This document shows positions 1 to 6,202 of a stretch of DNA of 7,954 nt, one piece after another; position 1 is the stretch's first letter; each line of letters begins with the position of its first letter. The translations under genes were made by a program, and so were the position numbers. The stretch is from positions 1 through 7,954 of the forward strand of contig CAAEEI010000068.1 in the NCBI GenBank assembly GCA_900754855.1, given 5' to 3'. Below the pieces are notes generated by a model. That model ran no database searches. It was not told the DNA's origin and worked only from the letters and a program-made list of their open reading frames with translations. The DNA is from Lachnospiraceae bacterium (GTDB lineage: Bacteria > Bacillota > Clostridia > Lachnospirales > Lachnospiraceae).

Positions 1-210
1 AAGATACATATCCGATTCTTCGATACGGACAAAACCCTCGATGGATGAACCGTCAAACATGCACTTATTATCCAGCGCCCGTTCAAGCTGACTGACAGAA
101 ATGGCCACATTTTTTAATGCCCCGAAAACATCCGTAAACTGTAAACGGATAAACTGTACATCATTTTCTTCCACTAACCGAATGATTTCCTGCTTGGTAT
201 AATTATTCAT
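1..210 (-). CDS. glnA: Glutamine synthetase type I, N-terminal part (cut by window edge)
   Basis: Glutamine synthetase makes glutamine from glutamate, ammonia and ATP in the cytoplasm, as a dodecamer. Only the first 70 residues are here, reading MNNYTKQEIIRLVEENDVQF at the start and ending in GSSIEGFVRIEESDMYL; the frame is open to the left edge. The IRLQFTDVFG and MFDGSSIEGF blocks belong to the N-terminal beta-grasp domain. They match the Bacillus/Clostridium GSI-alpha form closely, as I remember those sequences. Residue 62 is Arg, the position that in Bacillus subtilis GSI-alpha mediates feedback inhibition by glutamine. The start is set by GGAGGAG (215-221), 4 nt upstream of ATG. The gene begins 26 nt after the carB stop with no terminator between, so it is probably cotranscribed with carAB. 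Identification is secure; the active-site residues lie outside the window. Confidence 0.95.
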   Translation of the reverse strand, partial: MNNYTKQEIIRLVEENDVQFIRLQFTDVFGALKNVAISVSQLERALDNKCMFDGSSIEGFVRIEESDMYL

Positions 211-221
211 GGTTCTCCTCC

Positions 222-235
222 AGCATTTCTATGCT
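222..235 (-). repeat. Small inverted repeat in the carB-glnA gap
   Basis: The minus strand reads AGCAT-AGAA-ATGCT, a perfect 5-bp stem with a 4-nt loop, placed directly upstream of the glnA ribosome binding site. No U tract follows it on this strand, so it is not an intrinsic terminator for carB. It could act as an RNA processing or stability element between carB and glnA, or be chance. Confidence 0.35.
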
Positions 236-236
236 T

Positions 237-3200
237 TTACCGTCTGTGGGTTTCTTCTATTTCCTGATCGATCCTGGCCACGTCCACCAGAGACAGGTCT
301 TCTCTCCGGGCAGATTCCAGACTGGTCAACAATGCGTCGGCCGTATCCAGAGAGGTCAGGCAAGTCACGCCGGTTTCCACCGCATGACGACGGATGACAA
401 ATCCATCTTTACTCCTTTCGATTCCCTGCGATGGGGTATCAATGATCAGATCGATCTGATGACCCAGAATCAGATCCAGAAGATTTGGACGGGCTTCTTC
501 GATTTTATTTACCCGCTTTGCCGGCACGCCATTTTCTTTCAGATATTTACAGGTACTTCTGGTGGCATAAATTTCATAACCCAGAGCGGCAAAACGTCGG
601 CCGATCTCCACGGCCTCCAGCTTGTCGGCATCTTTAACGGTCATGATCATCTTATTATGTTTCGGAAGATCTACGCCGGAACCAAGGAAAGCTTTGTACA
701 AGGCTTCTTCATAATTCTGGGAGATACCGAGACATTCTCCCGTGGATTTCATTTCCGGCCCCAGACTAATATCGGCGCCACGGATCTTTTCAAAAGAGAA
801 TACCGGCATTTTAATTGCCCAGTATGGGGATTCCGGCGCCAGACCCGGCGCATAGCCCATATTCTTTAATTTTTCTCCAGTCATGACCTTTGTGGCAAGA
901 TCCACGATAGGAATTCCTGTTACTTTGCTGATATACGGCACGGTTCTTGAAGAACGTGGATTCACTTCGATCACATAAACTTCTTCATTATATACAATAA
1001 ACTGAATATTGATCAGACCGATCACATGCAGGGCTTTTGCCAGCAGTTTCGTATAATGAGCGATGACTTTCTTGATCTTTGGAGAAAGGTCTCTTGCCGG
1101 ATATACAGAAATACTGTCTCCGGAATGAATGCCGGCTCTTTCTACATGCTGCATGATTCCCGGAATCAGAATGTCTTCTCCGTCGCAGACAGCGTCCACT
1201 TCCACTTCTTTTCCCATGAGGTATTTATCAATGAGAATCGGATGTTCCTGCGCATAACGCTGAATGATGTCCATAAATTCCACGATGTCCTGATCGGAAA
1301 TGGCAATCTGCATGCCCTGCCCTCCCAGCACGTAAGAAGGCCGGATAAGCACCGGATAGCCCAGTTCATTGGCAACGCGCAGCGCTTCTTCTTTTGTGAA
1401 AACGGTATCTCCCTTTGGTCTTGGAATACAGCAATCTTCCAGAATCTGATCAAAGAGCTCCCGGTCTTCTGCCGCATCGACATTCTCCGCACTGGTGCCA
1501 AGAATCGGCACGCCAATCTTATTTAATTTTTCCGTCAGCTTAATGGCCGTCTGGCCGCCAAACTGAACGACAGCGCCATCCGGTTTTTCCAGTTCCACAA
1601 TGTGTTCCACATCTTCTTCTGTCAGCGGCTCAAAATACAGTTTATCTGCAATATCAAAGTCTGTGCTGACGGTTTCCGGGTTATTGTTGACGATGATCGT
1701 CTCATACCCCATCTCCTTAAAAGCCCAGACGCTGTGTACGGAGCAATAGTCAAACTCTATCCCCTGACCAATACGAATCGGACCGGAACCCAGTACCATG
1801 ATTTTTTTACGGTCATGGTTTTCTTCCACTTCATTGAAACTGTCAAAACAGGAATAATAATATGGCGTTTCCGCCTGAAATTCTGCGGCGCAGGTATCCA
1901 CCACTTTATAGGCCGGCACAATGTTCATTTTCCGACGAAGATTTTTTATTTCGGCTTCTTCTTTTCCGGTCAGACGACCGATGACTTCATCCGGAAATTC
2001 CATTTTTTTCGCGGCAAGCAGCAGATCTTTATCCAATTCCTTCGCCTGGCTTAAGGCCGTTTCCATCTCGACAAGGTTGTTTAATTTATCAATAAACCAG
2101 CGATCGATTTTGGTAATGTCATGGATCATGGCCGGATCCATTTTTCTTCGCAGCGCCTCGGCGATACAGTAAATCCGCAGATCATCGACGATATGAAGAT
2201 GTTCTTCCAGTTCCCCGTCGCTCAGACGGTTGAAATCTCCATGCATCAGGCTGTCCACATGCTGTTCCAGGGAACGGAGGGCTTTCATCAGCGCACCTTC
2301 GAAATTGGTGCAGATACTCATAACCTCACCCGTTGCCTTCATCTGTGTGGTCAGATGACGGGAGGCGGAAATAAATTTATCAAAAGGCAGTCTAGGCACT
2401 TTCACCACACAATAATCCAGCGCCGGCTCAAAGCTGGCGTAGGTTTTTCCGGTTACGGCATTTTTAATTTCATCCAGATGATAACCGAGGGCAATCTTTG
2501 CCGTCACTTTGGCGATCGGATAACCGGTTGCTTTGGAAGCCAGGGCAGAAGAACGGCTCACACGGGGATTTACCTCGATGACGCAATATTCAAAACTTTC
2601 CGGATGCAAGGCAAACTGTACGTTACATCCTCCTTCCACACCCAGTTCTGCAATGATGTTTAAGGCAGAATTACGCAGCATCTGGTATTCCTTATCCCCC
2701 AGCGTCTGGGAAGGCGCCACCACGATACTGTCGCCGGTGTGTACACCGACCGGATCGATATTTTCCATATTACAGATGGTAATACAGGTGCCGTTTCCAT
2801 CCCGCATCACCTCATATTCGACCTCTTTCCATCCGGCGATACAGCGTTCCACCAGAACCTGTCCCACACGGCTTAAACGCAGACCATTCTGAATGATCTC
2901 CATGAAATCTTCTTCATTATCAGCGATTCCTCCGCCGCTTCCGCCCAGCGTATAAGCCGGACGAAGAACCACCGGGAAACCTATTTCTCTGGCATAAGCC
3001 AGCCCTTCTTCTGCGTCGGTGACAATTTTACTTGGCGCAATCGGTTCTCCGATTTTTTCCATGGTTTCTTTAAACGCTTCCCGGTCTTCCGCCTTGCGGA
3101 TGGTCTTGCCCGTGGTTCCGATGAGCTTGACTTTATGCTCTTTCAAAAACCCGCACTCATCCAGTTCCATGGCGATATTTAACGCTGCCTGTCCGCCCAG

Positions 3201-3467
3201 CGTCGGCAGAAGACTGTCCGGAGACACTTTAAGAATCAGCTTTTTGATGACTTCCGGCGTAAGAGGTTCAATAAACACCTCATCGGCAATATCTTTATCC
3301 GTCATGATGGTGGCAGGATTTGAATTTACCAGCACCACATGAATGCCTTCTTCTTTCAGGGAACGGCAGGCCTGGGTTCCTGCATAGTCAAATTCTGCGG
3401 CCTGTCCAATGACGATCGGACCGGAGCCAATCACAAGTACTTTTTTAATTTTCGGATTTTTAGGCAT
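237..3467 (-). CDS. carB: Carbamoyl phosphate synthase large subunit
   Basis: CarB uses two ATP, bicarbonate and ammonia delivered by CarA to make carbamoyl phosphate, the precursor of pyrimidines and arginine. Its 1076 residues match the usual full length. Two homologous halves are visible. The first (about 1-400) has LVIGSGPIVIGQ at 11-22, ATP-grasp HTGDSIVVAPSQ at 243-254 and EVNPRVSRSSALASKATG at 298-315. An oligomerisation region follows (about 400-550). The second half has MVLGSGPIRIGQG at 557-569, HSGDSISVYP at 781-790 and EVNPRSSRT at 834-842. Residues from about 940 form the MGS-like allosteric domain (IRRHAVETGV at 1026-1035). The start overlaps the carA end by 8 bp, and GGAGGTGG sits 5-12 nt upstream of ATG inside carA, implying translational coupling. 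In the allosteric domain T969, T972 and K988 line up with the E. coli nucleotide-binding T974, T977 and K993, but D1010 stands where E. coli has N1015. The frame is intact. Confidence 0.98.
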   Translation of the reverse strand: MPKNPKIKKVLVIGSGPIVIGQAAEFDYAGTQACRSLKEEGIHVVLVNSNPATIMTDKDIADEVFIEPLTPEVIKKLILKVSPDSLLPTLGGQAALNIAMELDECGFLKEHKVKLIGTTGKTIRKAEDREAFKETMEKIGEPIAPSKIVTDAEEGLAYAREIGFPVVLRPAYTLGGSGGGIADNEEDFMEIIQNGLRLSRVGQVLVERCIAGWKEVEYEVMRDGNGTCITICNMENIDPVGVHTGDSIVVAPSQTLGDKEYQMLRNSALNIIAELGVEGGCNVQFALHPESFEYCVIEVNPRVSRSSALASKATGYPIAKVTAKIALGYHLDEIKNAVTGKTYASFEPALDYCVVKVPRLPFDKFISASRHLTTQMKATGEVMSICTNFEGALMKALRSLEQHVDSLMHGDFNRLSDGELEEHLHIVDDLRIYCIAEALRRKMDPAMIHDITKIDRWFIDKLNNLVEMETALSQAKELDKDLLLAAKKMEFPDEVIGRLTGKEEAEIKNLRRKMNIVPAYKVVDTCAAEFQAETPYYYSCFDSFNEVEENHDRKKIMVLGSGPIRIGQGIEFDYCSVHSVWAFKEMGYETIIVNNNPETVSTDFDIADKLYFEPLTEEDVEHIVELEKPDGAVVQFGGQTAIKLTEKLNKIGVPILGTSAENVDAAEDRELFDQILEDCCIPRPKGDTVFTKEEALRVANELGYPVLIRPSYVLGGQGMQIAISDQDIVEFMDIIQRYAQEHPILIDKYLMGKEVEVDAVCDGEDILIPGIMQHVERAGIHSGDSISVYPARDLSPKIKKVIAHYTKLLAKALHVIGLINIQFIVYNEEVYVIEVNPRSSRTVPYISKVTGIPIVDLATKVMTGEKLKNMGYAPGLAPESPYWAIKMPVFSFEKIRGADISLGPEMKSTGECLGISQNYEEALYKAFLGSGVDLPKHNKMIMTVKDADKLEAVEIGRRFAALGYEIYATRSTCKYLKENGVPAKRVNKIEEARPNLLDLILGHQIDLIIDTPSQGIERSKDGFVIRRHAVETGVTCLTSLDTADALLTSLESARREDLSLVDVARIDQEIEETHRR

Positions 3468-4539
3468 CTTTCGCCACCTCCATCATATGAATAAACTCTT
3501 TAAATAAAAATGCAGAATCGTTTGGTCCCGGACAGGCTTCCGGATGGAACTGTACGGTCATGACATTTTTTCCCAGATAATGAACGCCTTCCAGTGTGCC
3601 GTCATTGACATTGACGAAACTGACTTCCGCAATTTCTCTGTCCAGCGTATCTTCGATGACCACGTAACCATGATTTTGCGAAGAAATATACACTTTTCCG
3701 GTCTTTAAATCCCGAACCGGATGATTCGCTCCCCGATGACCGTAACGCATTTTCTTTGTCTTTGCTCCATTGGCCAGCGCCATCAACTGATGACCCAGAC
3801 AGATCCCAAAAATCGGAATATCTGTAGCAAAAAGTTTTTTCAGTTCTTCAATGATCTCCACACATTCCTCCGGATCTCCCGGTCCGTTGGAAAGCATGAT
3901 TCCATCCGGCTCGTCCGCCAGCACATCTTCCGCTTTGGTATATGCCGGATAAACGCTCACCTGGCACCCCAGTTGATTTAATGATTTCTCTATATTTCTC
4001 TTTGCGCCATAATCCATCAGCGCCACTTTAAATCCATCTCCCGGTAAAACCCGTTTCTCCTTGCATGAAACTTCCCGGACAACGCCAGTCACTTTATAGG
4101 CTCTGATTTTTTTCAGTTCTTCCTGAAGATCAAAATCTTCTCTGGTTGTAATCAGTCCATTCATCACACCATGTTCTCTGGATATTCTTGTCAGATGTCT
4201 GGTGTCTATTCCGGCGATTCCGGGAATATCATACTTTTTCAAATAGGTATCCAACGTCATTTCACTGCGGAAATTGCTGGCCAGTGTAGAATATTCTCTG
4301 ACGATCAATCCGCTTGTCCATGGATGCTCCGCTTCCATATCCTCCATACAAATACCGTAGTTTCCAATTAAAGGGTAAGTCATTACCACAGACTGTCCTG
4401 CGTAGGAGGGATCAGTCAGAATCTCCAGATACCCTGTCATGGATGTATTAAAAACGATTTCGCTGACAACTTCTCTGGTCGAACCAAAGCTTTCCCCGGT
4501 CATCACCGTTCCATCTTCCAAGATCAGAAATGCTTTCAT
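3460..4539 (-). CDS. carA: Carbamoyl phosphate synthase small (glutaminase) subunit
   Basis: CarA hydrolyses glutamine and channels the ammonia to CarB. The 359-residue length is normal for the family. The N-terminal CPSase small-chain domain covers about 1-145 (NTSMTGYLEILTDPSYAGQ at 31-49, GIAGIDTRHLTR at 107-118). A class I glutamine amidotransferase domain covers about 170-355, with MLSNGPGDP at 215-223 and the nucleophile elbow GICLGHQ at 245-251. C247, H332 and E334 form the expected Cys-His-Glu catalytic triad. The start ATG has AAGGA 9 nt upstream, a slightly long spacing. The gene is first in a carA-carB-glnA run and is preceded by a leader of about 190 nt with an attenuator-like structure, so expression is probably controlled before the structural genes. 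Glutamine is both CarA's substrate and GlnA's product, which makes the grouping functionally sensible. Confidence 0.98.
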   Translation of the reverse strand: MKAFLILEDGTVMTGESFGSTREVVSEIVFNTSMTGYLEILTDPSYAGQSVVMTYPLIGNYGICMEDMEAEHPWTSGLIVREYSTLASNFRSEMTLDTYLKKYDIPGIAGIDTRHLTRISREHGVMNGLITTREDFDLQEELKKIRAYKVTGVVREVSCKEKRVLPGDGFKVALMDYGAKRNIEKSLNQLGCQVSVYPAYTKAEDVLADEPDGIMLSNGPGDPEECVEIIEELKKLFATDIPIFGICLGHQLMALANGAKTKKMRYGHRGANHPVRDLKTGKVYISSQNHGYVVIEDTLDREIAEVSFVNVNDGTLEGVHYLGKNVMTVQFHPEACPGPNDSAFLFKEFIHMMEVAKDA

Positions 4540-4601
4540 GCTGTCATGTCCTTTCTATATAAATGCAAATCATCGTGTTTTTCGTTTTTCCGGATGTACG
4601 C

Positions 4602-4628
4602 AAAAAAAAAGACGGGTTCCCCCGGCTT
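4602..4628 (-). terminator. Attenuator-type intrinsic terminator in the carA leader
   Basis: On the minus strand CGGG (4624-4621), loop GGAA and CCCG (4616-4613) form a stem capped by a GNRA tetraloop. After one C/U mismatch, AAG (4628-4626) can pair with CUU (4611-4609). Nine consecutive U residues (4610-4602) follow. It lies about 60 nt upstream of the carA start and downstream of the promoter, so it would end transcription before the operon. The G-rich arm is shared with an alternative upstream pairing, as expected of an attenuator rather than a fixed terminator. Confidence 0.65.
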
Positions 4629-4671
4629 ACACAGTGAATCTGTTCCCCATTGAACGGATTACTGCCGGGAG
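4619..4671 (-). promoter_or_regulatory. Long leader hairpin, mutually exclusive with the terminator (putative antiterminator)
   Basis: On the minus strand CTCCCGGC (4671-4664) pairs over all 8 positions, with one G-U, with GCCGGGGG (4626-4619). Inside it, AGU then AAUC (4663-4657) pairs with GAUU and ACU around a single bulged C at 4636, and GUUC (4655-4652) pairs with GAAC (4645-4642) around the loop AAUGGG. The 3' arm contains the 5' half of the terminator, so the two folds cannot coexist. The hairpin occupies almost the whole leader ORF, so translation would disrupt it. I do not recognise it as a known riboswitch class. A protein or small-molecule ligand instead of a ribosome is possible. 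Confidence 0.55.
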
Positions 4672-4674
4672 CAT
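4627..4674 (-). CDS. Putative 15-residue leader peptide of the car operon
   Basis: The ORF reads MLPAVIRSMGNRFTV and ends with TAA at 4629-4627. AAGGA lies about 5 nt upstream of its ATG, a normal ribosome binding site. It starts about 54 nt after the predicted transcription start. It contains two Arg codons, CGT at position 7 and AGA at position 12, in 15 codons. Its sequence is also the 5' arm and centre of the putative antiterminator, and its stop codon lies in the base of the terminator, so a ribosome on it should affect which RNA fold forms. carAB leader peptides with attenuation are known from other bacteria, for example Pseudomonas aeruginosa. Whether this one is translated, and what it senses, is inference; a fortuitous short ORF cannot be excluded. 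Confidence 0.45.
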   Translation of the reverse strand: MLPAVIRSMGNRFTV

Positions 4675-4734
4675 ATCTTTCCTTTTTGACCTTTCCTTTT
4701 TTCACATGCCACCCAAAAAACTTAAATTGGTAAG

Positions 4735-4763
4735 ATTCTAACATAAATTATCCATAAATACAA
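4735..4763 (-). promoter_or_regulatory. Sigma-A-type promoter for carA-carB-glnA
   Basis: The minus strand has TTGTAT (4763-4758) as -35, a 17-nt spacer and TAGAAT (4740-4735) as -10, matching the vegetative consensus at 4/6 and 5/6 positions. Transcription would start near 4728, giving a leader of about 190 nt before carA. It lies just downstream of the sleC terminator hairpin, the expected place for an independent car promoter. Confidence 0.7.
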
Positions 4764-4770
4764 GAGAAGA

Positions 4771-4830
4771 ATTGCATTTTCAGGCGGTACAGACCGTTTT
4801 TCTTCGTTTTTCTGCACCGCCAAATGCAAT
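4771..4830 (-). terminator. Strong hairpin after sleC, probable transcription terminator
   Basis: The arms ATTGCATTT (4771-4779) and AAATGCAAT (4822-4830) pair, followed after a 3-nt bulge by an 11-bp inner stem (4783-4793 with 4811-4821) and a 17-nt loop. The one imperfect inner pair is G-U in minus-strand RNA but A/C in plus-strand RNA, so the fold is best in the transcript of sleC, which ends 22 nt before it. The minus-strand tail is U-rich but interrupted (TTCTTCTCTT). The plus-strand tail is a cleaner T run, but there is no plus-strand gene to terminate. Confidence 0.6.
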
Positions 4831-4852
4831 TTTTTATTAATAATCCTTCAAA

Positions 4853-6085
4853 TTAAGTTAATTCAGCAATCCGGCTTACCCCCACATAAATCTGACTGAT
4901 CTTATACCAGGTGGCGAAATCCACCTGCCCGGTCACCGGTAGAGCAAAGATTTTCTGAAATTTTCTCACCGCATTCCCCGTGGCTTCTCCATAGATGCCA
5001 TCGACACGGATCACCGGCAGAGCCGGATAGTCTCTGGCAATAACGTTGAGCTGCTCCTGCATCTGTCGAACTTTTTCTCCGGAAGAACCAAGGGAAAGTA
5101 CGCTTCCCGGCCAGGAAGCCGGCACACCGGAAATCTGTTCCGCCCGGCTGATATACAGATCGGAGCCATAATAGTACTGTAATATTTCTTCCGCTGACAG
5201 TCCTTCGTCCCCCAGACTTTTTGATCCCCATTGGCTCATCTGGTTGGGGCAGCTCACCCTTTTTCCATCGCAGTACTGCGTAAGGATAGGCTGAACCACA
5301 TCCGGTCTGGACAGATAAGCATTAAAAATTTCGTCCACTACCCGACTGATACTCTCATACACGGTTTTTCCTTCTATCCATTTCTGATCATAGGCCGTAG
5401 AGGAAGTGATGGTAAAATCAAATCCCCGATTTCTATACCATTCTGTATAAACACGATTTAACGTAAACGACATGATGGCCAGAATATTGGCCTTTAACGT
5501 TTCCTCCGGCCAGGTGGAATAAATCTCACAGGAGGCTACATTTTTAATGTAATCTCTGTACAAAACATAATGGTTTGCCGCAGTGGGATCGTTGACTGCC
5601 CCATCATGGACAATCACATATTCCGGTACAACCACCCGGCTTAACACAACCTCTCCGGTTGCGCGTATATCTTTGATTTCATTTTCCGCAATTTTTGGGG
5701 GATAATCACCAAAAAGCGTGTGGGGGCCGATGGCAAAAATCTGATAGTTATTTTCTTCCCCCTGCCCGCGCAGCATCCCCTGGTTCTGAAAAGCCAGCTC
5801 GCCGGAAAAAACCTGCGCGCCGGATACCGTAATCGGGGAAAATCCCGGCGCATGTATCCGCAAGTTGTATTCGGCATACGGCTGTTCTTCCACCGGTTCC
5901 AGCGAATACTCCAGCGGAGGCGCCTCCAGTTCGATCACTTCTGTCTGTCCGGAAGAATCCGTTGTCAATCTCTCCAGAATCTGATCGGGCTCCCCTGTGG
6001 ACGTGATTTCCACATTTGCTCCGGAAATCGGCCTGGCTGTTCCTGCCTCCACCAGATTTACCTGCATTTTTCCATACTCTGCCAT
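4853..6085 (-). CDS. sleC: Spore cortex-lytic enzyme precursor, SleC type
   Basis: SleC is stored in the spore as a proenzyme and hydrolyses cortex peptidoglycan during germination, after cleavage by Csp proteases in studied clostridia. Using the Met at 6085 gives 410 residues, similar to known SleC. Numbered from that Met, an Ig-like/carboxypeptidase-regulatory fold covers about 7-95 (MQVNLVEAGTARPISGANV), followed by a linker in the propeptide region and the SleC hallmarks PHTLFGDYPPK (about 121-131) and VVVPEYVIVHDG (about 151-162). A SpoIID-like lytic transglycosylase domain follows, with IKNVASCEIYSTWPE, whose Glu (187) aligns with the SpoIID catalytic Glu, and YCDGKRVSC with two conserved-looking Cys. 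A C-terminal peptidoglycan-binding domain covers about 330-400 (VDGIYGEATGNAVRKFQ). There is no signal peptide, as in other SleC proteins. I chose the Met at 6085 because GGTGA lies 6-7 nt upstream; the in-frame ATG at 6100 has no ribosome binding site and coincides with the predicted transcription start. No csp gene is in the window. Confidence 0.92.
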   Translation of the reverse strand: MAEYGKMQVNLVEAGTARPISGANVEITSTGEPDQILERLTTDSSGQTEVIELEAPPLEYSLEPVEEQPYAEYNLRIHAPGFSPITVSGAQVFSGELAFQNQGMLRGQGEENNYQIFAIGPHTLFGDYPPKIAENEIKDIRATGEVVLSRVVVPEYVIVHDGAVNDPTAANHYVLYRDYIKNVASCEIYSTWPEETLKANILAIMSFTLNRVYTEWYRNRGFDFTITSSTAYDQKWIEGKTVYESISRVVDEIFNAYLSRPDVVQPILTQYCDGKRVSCPNQMSQWGSKSLGDEGLSAEEILQYYYGSDLYISRAEQISGVPASWPGSVLSLGSSGEKVRQMQEQLNVIARDYPALPVIRVDGIYGEATGNAVRKFQKIFALPVTGQVDFATWYKISQIYVGVSRIAELT

Positions 6086-6107
6086 GTTAATCACCAGCAT
6101 TTTTTAT

Positions 6108-6135
6108 TAGTTTATGCAAAGCTTCTTTTTCGGTG
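6108..6135 (-). promoter_or_regulatory. Possible mother-cell sigma-K-like promoter for sleC
   Basis: The minus strand has CATAAACTA (6116-6108), fitting the sigma-K -10 pattern CATAnnnTA, and CACC (6135-6132), fitting the short -35 mACm. The 15-nt spacer is one shorter than the usual 16. Transcription would begin near 6101, giving a very short leader that still contains GGTGA before the chosen ATG. No good vegetative promoter is visible for this gene. The match rests on few bases, so it is suggestive only. Confidence 0.4.
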
Positions 6136-6151
6136 CATTTTCTTCTTTGCC

Positions 6152-6180
6152 TTGTTCCTGTTTTTTTCTCATGGTATACT
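6152..6180 (+). promoter_or_regulatory. Vegetative promoter with extended -10 for queH
   Basis: TTGTTC (6152-6157) and TATACT (6175-6180) are separated by 17 nt, and TGG immediately before the -10 gives the extended TGn motif. The start of transcription would be near 6187, only about 16 nt before the queH ATG, leaving just enough leader for the AAGGA ribosome binding site. Confidence 0.7.
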
Positions 6181-6202
6181 ACAGGCAGAAAGGACGCAAA
6201 TC

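Noticed and set aside
231..869. Long plus-strand frames opposite carB and carA
   Set aside because: They are antisense shadows of clearly homologous genes, show no family motifs and have atypical Phe/His/Arg-rich composition.
4540..4551. Three-codon upstream ORF (ATG ACA GCA TGA) overlapping the carA start
   Set aside because: The only ribosome binding site is 1 nt from its ATG, too close, and the same site fits carA.
4555..4572. ArgR/AhrC operator near the carA ribosome binding site (TTTGCATTTATAT on the minus strand)
   Set aside because: It resembles part of the Bacillus ARG box, but several positions mismatch, only one copy is seen, and it lies about 160 nt downstream of the predicted promoter.
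4611..4628. T-box riboswitch, because GGGGGAACCCG recalls the T-box GGUGGNACCGCG
   Set aside because: The bases differ at key positions, and the leader is too short to hold a Stem I with specifier loop and AG bulge upstream.
4602..4674. PyrR-binding attenuator of the Bacillus pyr type
   Set aside because: The conserved anti-antiterminator loop (a UCCnGnGAGG-like sequence) is absent; the loop here is AAUGGG.
4544..4744. 66-codon minus-strand open frame through the carA leader
   Set aside because: It would start inside the promoter -10 before any transcript exists, has no ribosome binding site, and runs through the terminator in a frame different from the leader ORF.
5720..6202. Upstream extension of the queH frame to 5720
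   Set aside because: The added 161 residues are antisense to sleC and have no similarity to QueH, and the promoter and ribosome binding site sit just before 6203.
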